A stretch of 64,000 bases of DNA from Psylliodes chrysocephalus (lineage: Eukaryota; Arthropoda; Insecta; Coleoptera; Chrysomelidae): assembly GCA_927349885.1 (NCBI GenBank), contig OV651823.1:3906152-3970151 (forward strand), written 5' to 3'. A program made the translations under genes and the position numbers. Positions 22,182-35,504 of the stretch are shown piece after piece (within the stretch, counting starts at the first letter, position 1; every line of letters begins with the position of its first letter). A model generated the notes under the pieces. It searched no databases, was not told the DNA's origin, and was given only the letters and a program-made list of their open reading frames with translations.

Positions 22182-24928
22182 CTTTAATTTGAATATAAAA
22201 TTGGCCCTTAGTGCCATGTTTCTTGAAAATATCTATTTTATCCTTATTTCTTACAAATATTTTTTGGAATACAGCAAGATGCTTATTTAAATAATATCTC
22301 GGAAAAGAAAACATATTCGATTTTATCTTAAATTATATAATGATTCCTGTCAATAGCAGAATATTCCCATTTTGTAACAACGAAAACGCAGTAAAATCAT
22401 TAGGTATACCTAGTTTAAAGTCAACCATGCACAGCAACCATCGTGTAAAATCGCATTCCTCGGCAATTTTTAATGGTCAAGTAGGTCGAATAAGAAAGAC
22501 TTTCTCTTCTTGGACGACGTTGTAATACTAGAAAATATTGTTTCTCTTCTTCGCATGTCCTCCCGACCCAACAAGAATTTGTTGTGAAGGACGGCCAACG
22601 ACATTGCTGCTAGCAAAAAGACATGAAGAAGATGACGAAGAACTCAATTTAAATTTGATTTAAATGCGCGCATTTTACGTTCTAGAATGCGGATTATTAA
22701 TTATTATATATCATTATTAAAGTGTTATAAAAAGGAATTTTGATTGATTATTGGTATAAAAAGAGTTGGTTTGTAGTAAATTAAATTGATCAAGAACATG
22801 CATGTAATTTGAAAATGATTACAAGAGATGATTATAACATTGAAAGAGTATACACAGTGGGCCAAATATTTCCGTTTGAAACAAAGCACTTAAAAAAAAA
22901 GAAAAATTTAATGGAGTACTATACAACACTGAATTTCTAAAATAAATTTGATTATATAGGATGCTTCATAACGACAGAATAAGCTTAAAGGTATTTTTAT
23001 CTATCTACTGGTTTATAAAACAGCCACCGAAATTTTATTTGCATCTCTTTTTAACAGTTACAGTAGGCATTGACGATTGAAATTCGAGATTAACGCGCAT
23101 CCCCTCTTCAGACAAATTAGGTTGCGATGCCTGTACATAATTTATTTTGATATTCCTTTTTATATACTACATATTATCAACAATTTAAATTAAAAAAACT
23201 TACCAAACCAAATATTGTTTTAATAATTACTCTAATTTCTTATATAAAATTATTATTGTCCCACGTTGGGCGCCATTTTGATATGGTATGAAAAAAAACA
23301 TCTAATTCTTCATTTATAAATTTCTAATTGGGGTTGTTATAAATTGTTAAAATTTTTGTTTTGAGTTCCTATAATTTTTAAAAAAAATCAGAAATTGAAC
23401 CCACCCCAAGTAGAGATTTATAAATTAACAATTTGAATCATTCCTTTCCTTGGGATAGCCTTAAAAGTTATTCCAATACAAATTATATTTGTTTTGAGTA
23501 GTTGATTACAATTTTATAATTAATTGGATACTGCTCCTACGAATAGTTAGGATAAAAAGAAGATTTTGGAAGTTCAATATAAACAAATGTGTATATCGTT
23601 AGAATGAAATGAACACCAAGAAGTATTTACTAGCTCCTTTCTTTATTGTAAACGTAAACTTAACTTCTTCATACTTTCAATTCATAAATTAAGTATTAAC
23701 TAACCTTTGTCGACCTTTTGCGAAATCGGTTATTTCTGCGTAATGCTTCGTAATAAATTCAATGAGTAACTGAAAAGTTGAAGTAACCAACAAGATTACC
23801 AACATGTTTTGGAAAAACGTGACGCAAAGGTGTACATTAACTTATTAGTTGAACCGTGAGAAAAATCTTCGACGGCTAAGAATAAAACATCAATGAAGGT
23901 GATGTCATTGCGTTTGGTTTAAGTGGTTTGGATTCTAATGATTAGTATTTAAATGAAAGAGGTTCTATTTTTATCTTTTTATCTAATTCTTTTTTTTTTT
24001 TGTTCTTCGAGTAGTATAAAATAGTTAAATCATGCTAGTATTTCCGGGATTTCTTCTAAATTCTTGAAATCGCCAGCAACTACTAAATGTGTCAAGTTTG
24101 GGCAAGTCTTACTCTCGCCGTGCGCCAGAATTACTTATTTTCGAATCGTCAATTTATGACAAAACTCATAGACTTATTATTTGAAGAAATCATAAAAAAC
24201 AGCGATTCAAATAATTTGTTTTTACATAATGAAATAACAGTAACGAAATAAAGAACACTAATAAAAATTATAAACATTCCAAAATATTCTTACATAATTG
24301 TAAAATTATAATACAAATATAAAAATCCGAATTATTTAAAATACATACGATGCAGCTATGAATAAATAAAGTCTGACTTATGTTTAAAAAGAAAAGAAAA
24401 ATATGATTAAATCTACACAAAAACTTTTATTAGGCCGATTCGTTAATTAGTGATTATCATTTATTCGATAATTTATTATCCACTAAATAGGTTTTGCCCG
24501 TTTCTAATGGAGCCACAAACTCCGCTATAATACCTGCTTTATTTAAAGTTAATTAGGTGTTATTAACTATTTATTATAGGTATAATAAATGTCTAACTTG
24601 AATGAAAGTATATTAAGGTACTTCGAAATGATGATATAAAATACTGATCAAGTTAAAAAAATAAAAAATAATCTTTGACTCATCCTGTCCAGATTTGTTA
24701 CAAATTGAAAAATAGTGCATCAATATTAAATTTGATCAGTATCTAAAAACTTTTACTTCTTCATTGAAATTAATAAGATTTTCTTATAAAACTGGTTAAT
24801 ATCCTGTGAAATATTAATGGGAATGGCTTTTACAGTGAGAAAAGAAAGGGTAATTCAGATATAAAATGAAACACAGGGCGATCCTTCTGAAAAAACATTA
24901 GATTGTCGTAAGCTGAAGTTATTGAACA

Positions 24929-25000
24929 CCTTGTATAATCGAACTGTTTCACAGTAATGAATTACCTTGTATAATCGAACTTTTTCACAGTAATGAATTA
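24929..25000. repeat. Two-copy 36-bp tandem repeat
   Basis: The unit starts CCTTGTATAATCGAACTGTT and ends with CACAGTAATGAATTA. The second unit has one substitution, and a partial third unit follows. Confidence 0.9.
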
Positions 25001-25374
25001 CCTTGTATCATGGTAAAATAATTTACCTTTGACCAAGTAGACACATCCAAATAGATTAGCCAAACTATAAAGTTTAATACAAACTTACTACGAGTCATAG
25101 AAATAGTATAGAAAGCCGATTCCATATATCAAAAATGAAACCATAAGGAGAAAATAGTGTGTCGGAGCTCATGCGTATAACGGTGCTGGCGCGAACAGGA
25201 CCGGTGCAAGTTTTTTATTGATCGAACAAATAGTTCGCACGATATTTCAATCATACATTTTTAGAGATGATTCTATACAAAAAACGATTAAAAAAATTTC
25301 AAGTTAAGGTAAATATGGTTCTGACAGTCCTTATTAAGAAAGATATGGCATAAAATATGAATTAGTTAATTTTC

Positions 25375-25850
25375 GGCAATCATTAGTACAGTAGTCACGA
25401 GATTTTGCTTGTGATTTTAAAAATACTTCCCAGAAAAACCACGTGCTCCGGTTTTGACTACGTTTATTATTAAACAGCGAAATTATATACAAAAACTTTA
25501 ATCCACAATCTAAATTAGGTACTATCACAAGAAAATCACTGTTACAATAATTAATTACTTAACCAAAAACTAAAATACTTTTTAGGTACCTACGTAACCA
25601 GAAAGGAGCTGGACCATTTATCCTAATATTGGTTTTCTCTCTCCCTACGGTAAAACTTAAAACAATAACAAATTGCCTATCTACTAGGGTCGGTAACTAA
25701 ACGTATATACATAATGGGCGGATTTTGTTTATACTTAACATTACACTCGCGCATTTAAATATAACTATGCATATAAATATTTACAAACAAAGATACTTTT
25801 CCAAACAGGCAATCATTAGTACTGTAGTCACGAGATTTTGCTTGTGATTT
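25375..25850. repeat. Pair of 43-bp direct repeats
   Basis: The segment GGCAATCATTAGTAC.GTAG with TCACGAGATTTTGCTTGTGAT occurs at about 25375-25417 and 25808-25850 with one main difference. Confidence 0.8.
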
Positions 25851-27306
25851 GACATCTTATTTGCTACAACTAAATTTAATATGGGGAGTGCAAAATAGGG
25901 CCCAGGAATATTATGTTCGATATTTTTTTACATTTTGTCAGCCGAAATTATGAATCGTTAGACAGAAAACCTTTCATGTTACCATTTTCAATATAAATTA
26001 AAAAATTAATAAATACTACTACATTTACTTGGTACATATTTAATTTTGAACCTTTTTAAAAGGGTCTTTCGGTTCCATAATAAAAATTAGTTGCTGCTTA
26101 CTAGAAACATTCTATATAGCCTAAACCAATTTATAGTTTGTTTTCGATCAATTTAATACAAAGATTTAAAGTTTTTAGTCGATGATAACATTCCACACCA
26201 GCACATTGCAAACCTATTTTATAAATAATAGGAATAAACTTGTAAATCATTAATTTGGTAGTTATCTCACTCATATGATTCTTTTGTTTATATGACTATT
26301 TCGATTTCTAAATATATTTTGGCCTTACAATACGAAGCGTTTTGTATCTACCACTTTTTTAATGAACGATGAATGTTGGCAGGGGTGTACCTTTTTCGGA
26401 ACAAGAGGCGTTTTAACGAAGGAAATGATTTTCGAACTATCTAGTTAGTTTTCGGAAAAATAGAAAACGTTTGAAGAAAGTTGTCAATAACAGTTTGTCG
26501 TTCATGTGTTTCATTTTGATCAGCTTTCATACTAAATTGCGTAGAATATTTTTCCGATTCAAAATCGAGATTCTCGATATTTCCACAGTTTATTTATAAT
26601 ACCTTCTAAACTGGATTTATCTATCATTTTATATACTTTATAATATATGTTCATGCCCTACTTTTCACTTTATTAACAATTTTTTTTTAACATACTTCAA
26701 AATGGTAGGAAATTCTCAATTCGTTGAAATATTTTTTTATGTATGTTGAGCGATAATTCTTTACCACGTTGCCCGATTTCTAGGATTATTTTTGTTAGAA
26801 AAGGAAACAGTTTTATATACATTAAGTCAAGATCTGAAGATGGGATCCATAAGAAAATCATTAACTTCTTTATTTTTAAAGTAGGTTTTTTTTTAAATTT
26901 CTTTAAACCTTACTGGTTCGAACGCGGTAAGGAATTAAGAAATGTAAATAATTGTTGTGCCAGCCAAAAAGCGAAGAGGAAGTACCGATTAAAATATCGA
27001 GTGACAGAAGAGTTCCTAAGATTGTTGAGATCGGGTTTATGTTTTAAAATGCCTTAAAACCGATATCGATAATGTCTCCCCGTCGCTGGGCAGCCTGTAT
27101 ATAAATATACAGCTCTCTATTTACATAATTATAATTCTTAGGTAGGTTTAGATTTGCAGACATAAATCTTGTAATAAATATAACAGCTGCCTAATACATT
27201 GATTACATTTTCATTAGCCAATGTAAAAATGTCTTTTATTGTACCTAGGATTTGACTAAACACTACACAAAACTAAAAATAAAATGCCACTTTCATCGTG
27301 TAATTA

Positions 27307-27475
27307 ATGCCGCGTTTGAGAATCCACATCGGATGCATTTTTTACATCTCGAGTGTTTTTTATCCACATCGGACACATCTGTCCCATTACATTTACGTAT
27401 ACTGAATCATGTGATCAAAGATTTACTACTTACTACATCTCAGATGCATCCGATGTGGATTCTCAAACGCGGCAT
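27307..27475. repeat. 169-bp MITE with perfect 32-bp inverted ends
   Basis: The ends begin ATGCCGCGTTTGAGAATCCA and are perfect inverted copies over 32 bases. A second, diverged copy in opposite orientation is at 62934-63087. Confidence 0.92.
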
Positions 27476-28303
27476 AAATAATAAACTACAAACTGTCCTG
27501 TAAGGGCAGCGTCATATAGCCTTGAAACACCGGATTTTAGTGCTATTGCCAGGTCAATATTGAATTTGTAGGTGAATCGCTTATTGAACATTAAAAATAC
27601 GGTGTTAATGACATTAATACGGTATTTGTATATATTTTTGGGAATGTAATTACACATAAATATTATTAGTTGATTATTTAAATGTGTATAAGTTATTTTG
27701 TGGCGATATTTCGTAGATATAAACTGTTTAAATCATATAATTTAAAAATTAATTAATTTAAAATTCTTTTCTGTTAGGTATGTTTAATATATTTGGCAAC
27801 ACTACAGGGACAAGTCATGCATATTGCGCAAGCTTCTAGACACACTATTTTGCGATGTCAGGCGCAGAGACGCGTTTTTATGCACAGTAGGTTTCAATTT
27901 CTGCTTAAATGTTATGTTTATATTGGTCTTCTATATTATTTCTATGCTACGAGTAGACAGTTTAAAACCTGTTCATTAGAAACTCTAAGTAAACTTTTAG
28001 TTTAGTTACATGTACTATATTAACTTACTGATATAATTTAATGTTTTTAGTGAACCTCAATTCAAATCTTTACTCACATTTCCACGATAAAAACCGAATG
28101 GAACTAATTAAATTTTATTAGTCTATTAGAGTTTTATAGATACAATTTCATTATAATATTTTGCATAAAACGAAGTGTGATTTTAATTCAGAGAGAATAA
28201 AATGTTTCTTGTCGATTAAAATGCTTTTAACCGGCATTTTATTACATAATAAAAATTCGGTATCTTCGTTATCTATTTTTAAGTGGATAATAAAGGTTCT
28301 TAC

Positions 28304-28458
28304 CTGCGGCGACCTTCTAGTAAAATCATCTTCTGCTAAGGTGATTAGATTCGTTCCTATCATATCCCACTGTTCTGATACTGGTTCGGGCAGATTGAAT
28401 TGTCTGGAAGTCCATCTGATCCATGATAGCACACTGGCTGAGTCCCACTGTGATGGAT
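28304..28458 (-). CDS. Ets98B: Ets98B/PDEF-like exon: N-terminal part of Pointed domain
   Basis: A 155-base exon with acceptor GTTTCAG and donor GTAAGA. It completes Asp336 and adds residues 337-387. It reads DPSQWDSASVLSWIRWTSRQF, then a short loop and LITLAEDDFTRRSPQ, the pattern of the PNT/SAM Pointed domain of SPDEF-type factors (W....V..W......F....; L..L.E.DF..R.P). Pointed domains mediate protein contacts with kinases and co-regulators. Phase matches both neighbouring exons. The inferred domain spans residues about 336-403 and is interrupted by one 10.9-kb intron. Confidence 0.93.
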
Positions 28459-28719
28459 CTGAAACAAAGTAAATATAAGGAAACATTTTAGGATTTTCTG
28501 ATTTATACCTTAAGTAGCAAGGGCTTCAGGGGGCTATGGAGGCCATAAGATATAAACTGTTATAATTTATGAGCCTTTTATTTAAAAAAATATCCTAAAA
28601 GAGAATGGATAATAGTAATTCCCACCCCACATTGCCCCATCCCTCCCGAAAACTCGTCCTGGAGTCATCCTTGCTAACAATTTGTTGGCGTAATGTTTCT
28701 TTTTTCTATAGTGACCTGT

Positions 28720-29281
28720 CAAAATAGTTTTTTTCCATCCCAATTATCTTATTTACCAATTTTTAAAGATCTGTGAATATTTTTTACCATTTAAAGTTGC
28801 AATTGGGATAATTTTTTATTTTTGTAGTCGATCTGTGAATTCAAAATTTAAAATACTTAATTTTGATTTTAAAAATTGTTTCATTAAAAATCGTTTTAAT
28901 TCCAATTTACTTATTTTAAAAGTTCTGGGAGACAATTATTTATCGTTTTGGAGAATTTCAAATTTGGATCGTCGATCGTCAATTGTCAATCTTCGAATCA
29001 AAACTTTAAAATCTCTCTCCATCACTTTCGGATATGTATTCTTTGACTTCTTACTTATTTTGAATAAAAACAATTATAATTTAAAATTTTCTGAAGTAAT
29101 GCAGAACACAACTTTTTGGAATAATTTTTTAATTTTTCTTCTTCCAACTCTCTTTTTTTTGCAAAATTTTCAAAGTTCAGGGACTTTTATTTACTGTTTT
29201 AAAAAATTTCAGATTTTGATCTTCAATTTTAAAAAAAAAATTCCAAAATATCTCCCTAACATTTTAAAGATATGCGGTGTT
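28720..29281. repeat. Degenerate AT-rich tandem repeat, left part
   Basis: Blocks of the type GAGACTTTTATTTACCGTTT followed by TGGAGAATTTCAAATTTTGATCGTC recur at about 28925 and 29178, and again to the right of the transposon at about 31583 and 31757. The 158-codon open frame here (28835-29311) is a product of this low-complexity sequence and is not called a gene. Confidence 0.6.
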
Positions 29282-29283
29282 TA

Positions 29284-31411
29284 TAGTCTATTTTTATGTA
29301 TGAGAGAGTAATAAAGCAGCATTTCTAATGCAAAACGGTCATTTTAGATATTTTTACAGAATAATCTAAATATTTCCTAAAATTGTAATAAATGTACCTG
29401 AGCTATTACAAGTTTTTGGTCTTTTATTGGTCCTTTATAAACATAAGCTGTACAGAACAATAGAAAAAGGTTTGGACAGGCCAAAAGCCCTGTGTATTAA
29501 AGATTACATAGCCGTATCTTAAGATTATTTTCAATAAGTACCTATTTGCCAATTTTGTTTTATTTTAATTCCAAGAATTTCTTACAGTAATCGAATTATA
29601 AGTAGATAAATACCTTCCCAACAAATTTCACCGAAAATGCGATTATAGGTTTTCCATTTAGTAAGGAGGTCCAAGTTGTGTATTCTTGACAGTTTACTAA
29701 ATGTCGTTTAGTTGCAACTTGCAAGGTGCAGTGTGAATTCTAGTGTGATCATGGAAAATTTGGAAGGGCCGCGTAAACGACAAAAAATCGGTCCTTTAAC
29801 AGTTAATGAAAAAACATTAATATTTAATCGTTTTAAATCATTTACAGACAAACATTTATGTAAAAGTGTTGATGACACAGTGGAATTAGTAGTACGCTTG
29901 GTGTTGGGAAATCTACGATTTACCGAGTTGTTAAAGAAGAGAAATTTGGCGAGTTTCAAACAGCACGTAAAGCTGCAGGAAAACCAAAATTTCAATTAGA
30001 AAATCTTTTGAAAGAAAGACTTCGAAGGAAAGTGCATGCGTTCTTCTTTAAAAAAGAATTTCCGACAGTAGACAAAGTTCTTGCCACGGTTCGAGATGAT
30101 AAGGACTACCCTGAAATGAGTCGAAGCACACTATGGAAACTTTTAAAAGAAATAGGTTTTCTATGGAAAAAGCATTCCAGAAAGTCTATTTTAATAAAAA
30201 GAAGCGATATTGTAGTATGTAGAAGAAATTACCTAAGGACTATAAAAGAAATGAGAAACCAAAGAAGAAATATATTTTATTTAGATGAAACATGGTTCAA
30301 CGAGGGACATAAACCAAATACATTTTGGCAAGATGAAACTATTACAAGTCGAAGACAGGCTTTTTTAAATAATTTATCTACTGGTTTAAATCCACCATCA
30401 GGAAAGAGGCGCAGACTAATAATAGTACACATCGGTAGTTCAAACGGTTTTGTTAAAGGTGGTTTATTGACTTTTGACTCTACTCGTACCAGTGACTACT
30501 ATGAGGACATGAATGCTTTAAAGAGTGGTTCGAACAAATTATAGATCTTCTTCCTCAGAACTGTATAATAGTAATGGATAATGCAAGTTATCACTCGAGA
30601 CTTATAGAAAAAATGCCCACAACCAAGTGGTTAAAAAAAGATTTACAGAATTGGCTAAATTCAAAGAATATTAAGTTCCATCCCGGTTCTGTGAGAAAAG
30701 AACTGTATCATTTGTGTTCCCTTCATAAAGAGAAATTCAAAAAATATGAAATTGATGAAATTGCAAAAATCGTGGGATGACGGTGGTTAGATCACCACCA
30801 TATCATTGCGAAGTAAACCCGATTGAACTGATATGGGCACAGATAAAGGGAGAAGTTTCAAGAAAAAATAATTCTTTTAAAATGAGTGATGTTAAACAGT
30901 TGTTTTTGGAGGCTGTAAATAATGTGAAGCCTGAAAACTGGGAAAAGGCAGTAAATCATACGATTAAAGAAGAAGAGAAAATGTAGAAGTTGGACAATAT
31001 TACTGATGAAATGATCGAGCCACTCATTATAAATATTGGTTGCGACAGTTCATCTTCTGATTTCGATTCTGATTTGGATTTGTAGGTAAGAAGTAGTTTT
31101 TATATTAAAATTATTATTTATGAACGTAACGTTATTTAAAAGTCAAAGTTTAAACCCTTATACCTACATAACCCGTTTGACACAATGTTCTTAACATACC
31201 TTGTGGAAAAATAAAACATTTTAGAAAAAATTGCACTTTTTTACCTTCAGCTGTTTAGAAGTTATAAGCAGGTTAATTAGGTGAAAATATAAGTGTATAC
31301 TCGAGGAATAACTTCAAAAAATATTTTAACTGTCTACTAAAAGAAGTGGTACGCCTATGGATTACGAACGCTTTATTATTTTAATACTCTCTCATACATA
31401 AAAATAGACTA
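29284..31411 (+). mobile_element. Tc1/mariner-superfamily transposon, full length with dead transposase
   Basis: Perfect 27-base inverted ends (TAGTCTATTTTTATGTATGA...) at 29284-29310 and 31385-31411, flanked on each side by TA, the target of IS630/Tc1/mariner elements. Length is 2128 bases. It encloses the frameshifted transposase on the plus strand and has inserted into the AT-rich tandem repeat. Confidence 0.93.
29751..30986 (+). pseudogene. Transposase of the Tc1/mariner-like element, frameshifted
   Basis: Starts MENLEGPRKRQK. A helix-turn-helix part (LGVGKSTIYRVVKEEKFGEF) is read after a frameshift at about 29890. The catalytic core follows: first Asp in IFYLDETWF, second Asp in CIIVMDNASYHS after another shift near 30510, and the third residue, Glu, in PPYHCEVNPIELIW after a third shift near 30779. 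The second and third catalytic residues are about 80 apart, far more than the 34-41 of classic mariner and Tc1, which suggests one of the wide-spaced DDxE families. At least three frameshifts make it inactive. Family placement is by motif only. Confidence 0.88.
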
Positions 31412-31850
31412 TAGTTCTTGGCTTAATTATATATTTAGAATTTTCTAAAGTCTGAAAAACCACTTTTTGGAACAATTTCTGTAATTGTTACTCTTTCATC
31501 TTTTTAAAAATATTTTTCTGCCTTTTTGTCATAAAAAATCGTGTTTTATCCCAATTTACCTATTTTTAAATTTCTGAGACTTTTATTTACCGTTTTGGAG
31601 AATTTTAAATTTTGATCGTCTGTATATCGAAATTTTTCGAAATTTCTATAACTTTTCCTCTTGCAACAGTTTAAAAAAAATCTTTTTTTCTCCATTTTTC
31701 CAACCGTAAATTATTTTTTTATCCACAATTAACTTATTCGCTAATTTTAAAATTTCTGAGATTGTTATTTACAGTTTTTAGTTTCCTTAGAGTTTAGAGA
31801 ATTTCAGATTTTTGCTCTTATTTATTTTTTTCTATCCTCAATTCTGCAGG
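31412..31850. repeat. Degenerate AT-rich tandem repeat, right part
   Basis: Continues the repeat of 28720-29281 after the transposon. GTTCTTGGCTTAATTATATA right of the insertion matches an uninterrupted unit at about 29035, which shows where the element entered. Confidence 0.55.
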
Positions 31851-34800
31851 GGTTAATACAATAAATTAGGTGTAAATCTAAATAATATTAAAACATAACA
31901 ATCTATCATAAAATAATGTCATAGCAACATGTAACGTAGTAGTATCATCAGGTTATTTAAAGGTGAACTTTATCAGCTGCTACAAAAGGTCACCACGACC
32001 CGATATACCGATTTTCAAATATCTGGGACAATCAATAACAGTAGACCAAAAATGTAATAAAGATAAAATAATTTACTTTTAAAACAATTTCTTTTTTCCT
32101 CAAACTTTTTTCAGATATTAAAGAAGAAATTCGAGATTTGAGTAATTCTTTACAACTTTTTTTTAACTAAATTTCTAAATGTTTAAATAACTCCTGATTA
32201 ATATAAATATACCTTGATAGTTTATTAGTCGGTGCGCATGCAGATTAAAAATATTTTTTGAAATCTAATTTTGTTCGACCATGAAATGTCAGTGAAAAGA
32301 CAATGTGTGTGGGTGAATGGTACTATGTTTACAAATAATAATACCATGAAGGTTGTTAAGGTGTGTATCAGCTCCTCGTGCGTATTTCGCGCATACCATT
32401 AATTTTTTTTATCAATATTAATTTTCTGTTAATAGTTTATTAATTATCATATGATCTAGATTACAACTAGAAAGTTTCTTGTAGTATTGGCGCTATCGGA
32501 AGCTTTAATGTAAAAATCATAATTGTTATTCACTTTATACGAGGTTGTGTTTGAAAAAATTCTAATCATTTAAGCTATTCCCCATTATTTTCAATACACT
32601 CTTACAATTCCTTAAAAGTCACTTCATTACAGTGTTATTGCATTGTATCTCGCATAGACTAAATTGAGGGGAGTAGAGAGGATGTTATACGTCTGATTCT
32701 CTAAGAAGTTTTTGTGAAAACTGTATATTCATGGGATGTAGTATTATACTGCAAAGTACATTTATTTGGTCTCGTAATATAGTGTTATCCATTCACTTAT
32801 TATTTAATACAAAGTAGATAAACTAACTTAACTAACTCTGTACAATAAGCTATAGTAGTCATATTTTTTTATTAGTCCATAGAAAAGTACTTTAGCAAAG
32901 GTTTCTTATTTAGATAACACTGAAGGCCGAAGAAATAATTAATTCTTACTGTCTGTATTGTATAAAGAGTAAAATAGAAACATAATTAGGAGTTTTTATT
33001 TTAAAAATTTTATTCCTTTAGTTAATCACTTTATTTGTAATTTAACTTTTAACTAAAATAAATAATGTTTTTAAATTTTCGCGCCAATATTGGATTAAGT
33101 CTCTTATATGAAAACTTTTTAATTTCTAGGTTGGCAGGACTTTGACATTTAGTTAGAGTCATATCATACGTCTGGTTACTTGTCAAGTCCAAAGTTTCTT
33201 ATTTATATAAAAAAAATATAAATCGAAACATTTTTTGGCCTATTTACTAAATATAAATTTGAGGCCAGACACCTGTAGATCGATTGGATGTGTTTGTTTT
33301 TGCCGACTTAATAATAATTCACTATTTTTTTAATAATTTTCATAGCTCTGTGTATTTTGTTACTTTGACAAGTAAGTGCAAACTTTTTCCGTTCCTTTTA
33401 TATAAAAAATATTAATGTTCAATATTAAATTTATTAAATTATTTCTACAAGATTGGACACTTAAAAAATCCGTATTTCTTTTTATTTCTAAATTTTATAG
33501 TGTATAAGAAAAGAACTTAATTATTGTTTATTGTTATATCTTAGAATTTCTAGTCTGTTCATAAATATTAATTCATAGTTCATCATAATCGAACGATTAC
33601 CATATTCTTGCCTAATCTGCCTACCCTTTAAGGAATCAATGATCCATAAATAGCATTTTTTCGCTCAGAGTCCCACCCATTAAGTAATGCTTATGGCTAT
33701 TATAAACATGGTAATAGAAGACCATAAATAAAAACAGTGCATACCAGAGCATAGCTTAGTCCTTGATAATACCACACCTACGTTTATAAATCTCTCAAAG
33801 ATTTATTAGACATGAAGAAAAATTCGTAAATGAAGCAATACCTACATTATTTAAAAGTATCTACACCGTTCTTGGAAAAATAAACGAATAACTATAATCC
33901 TATTTTAGCAGAAATACGTATGCTATATATGCTAATGGTATTCTGAACTACATAAAGTGCAAGTGAAATATATTTGTATCCATGGGAAATGATGTGCATT
34001 CATACATCTAGAGAACGTGACTCATAAAAAATTACAGCTTTAATAAGTTAGATATAAAAAAGAAATGTGTAGGATGTCATCACATCAATATTATACAAGA
34101 GACAATAGTAAAATAACCATTTTAATTGCTTTAAAATGTTAGTTTATCCTTAACACATTACGGAATTACAGAAAACAAACGTTTTACATTTCAAATTTTA
34201 AAAAAATGACGCTAAATAGGTTTAAAAAAACAGAAATTCATTATAAAATAGATCATAAAAGCTATATAGATCAAAACAAGTCCAAAAAATCTCTAAAACT
34301 GGTTGAATTACGGAAAACAAACGTTTTGAATTTCAAGTTTTAAGAAATGATTCTAAATAGGTTTAAAATAACAGAAATTCATTATAAAATACATGAAAAA
34401 GCTAGATAGACCAAAACAAGTCCAACTATCCAAGCTGCAATTCAAGCTTTATTTACACATATCATTCGTAATTTTCATCAGAAAGCTTATTTTTCAACGT
34501 CAATTGCCATTGTTTCCGAAAGGATGCAGAAGACACTATCCAAGCTGCAATTAAAGCTTTATTTACACATATCATTCGTAATTTTCATCAGAAAGCTTAT
34601 TTTTCAACGTCAATTGCCATTGTTTCCGAAAGGATGCAGGAGACACTAAATATCATCGAAATATGGTGCCCAAAAACCCAGCGGAAACATCTGTTGCTAT
34701 ATTTTCTCAAGAAAAAGGAACCTTTAAGTAATGATGAGGATACAACATCGAAAATGTAAAATTTACATCTCCTGGAATCACTTTTCATGACAAACAACTG

Positions 34801-35504
34801 AAAAACTTGTAAGAGCGCTATGATCTAGAAAGATGGTAGGGAACAAATGTGCCTTATACTAAGTATAATGGCTCTATACTAAGATTGTAGTACCTGTTGT
34901 AACCTACTTATTAGTCATATGATGGCACTAGGCTAAAAGCGTGACAGCTAGCAAAAAATTAGATTAAATTGACCTGTCTAATAATATTAGATATCTTTAG
35001 AAGTACTAATTTCGGCCACGGCATCATAAATGTATTTGGATGGGACTTTAAAAAACACCATACCATGAAAAGCAAAAACAACATTCAGTGGTAATAATGC
35101 CATCGATAAAATTCCTTTTATTAATGACTTTATAAAACTTTTAGATTTTAAAATACCATAAAGGAGAAAAACAACTTCTTTAGAAACCTAAAAATAATTT
35201 TTTTTTTAATCTAATTTAGGTAATACAGTTTGATTTCATATCTCTTAATACTAGAACGAATTGCCAGGATTTTCCATGTTGCCTAATTATTGCTACGAAT
35301 GGTAAATAAAATAAAAAAAAATTAAAACTAGTTTTTGTTCATGAACTGTGACAAAACTTATACTTCTGGTTTTACCCATATTTTTCAGAAAGCGGAACCA
35401 TTTAAGTAAGTACCAAATTAAATTGTTGAATTCTTTATTTTATACAAGGTATTCCCAATTGTTTGGTCAATATTAATGGCCCTTAATTACTAATAAAAAC
35501 TAAC
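31851..35504. other. Intronic stretch without a supported gene
   Basis: AT-rich remainder of intron 2. Apart from the tandem repeats at 34160-34655 nothing is assignable. Confidence 0.5.
34160..34655. repeat. Two adjacent local duplications (about 140 bp and 115 bp)
   Basis: A unit with AACAAACGTTTT and GGTTTAAAA.AACAGAAATTC is present twice (about 34160-34297 and 34308-34420). Directly after it, a 115-base unit starting CTATCCAAGCTGCAATT is duplicated almost perfectly (34426-34540 and 34541-34655). Confidence 0.9.

Larger units (their letters stand above)
21869..27306. other. Long intronic stretch without a supported gene
   Basis: AT-rich intron 3 sequence. A 104-codon open frame on the plus strand at 26743-27057 has no recognisable domain and is not called. 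Only short tandem and direct repeats, listed separately, stand out. Confidence 0.5.

Noticed and set aside
26743..27057. 104-codon plus-strand frame
   Set aside because: No recognisable domain, no splice or polyadenylation context, poly-Phe/Lys composition expected by chance in AT-rich DNA.
28161..28472. 103-codon plus-strand frame
   Set aside because: Antisense of the Pointed-domain exon, whose minus-strand reading is supported by family motifs and splice phase.
28835..29311. 158-codon plus-strand open frame
   Set aside because: Phe/Asn/Lys/Ile-rich product of an AT-rich tandem repeat that recurs beyond the adjacent transposon; no gene-like features.
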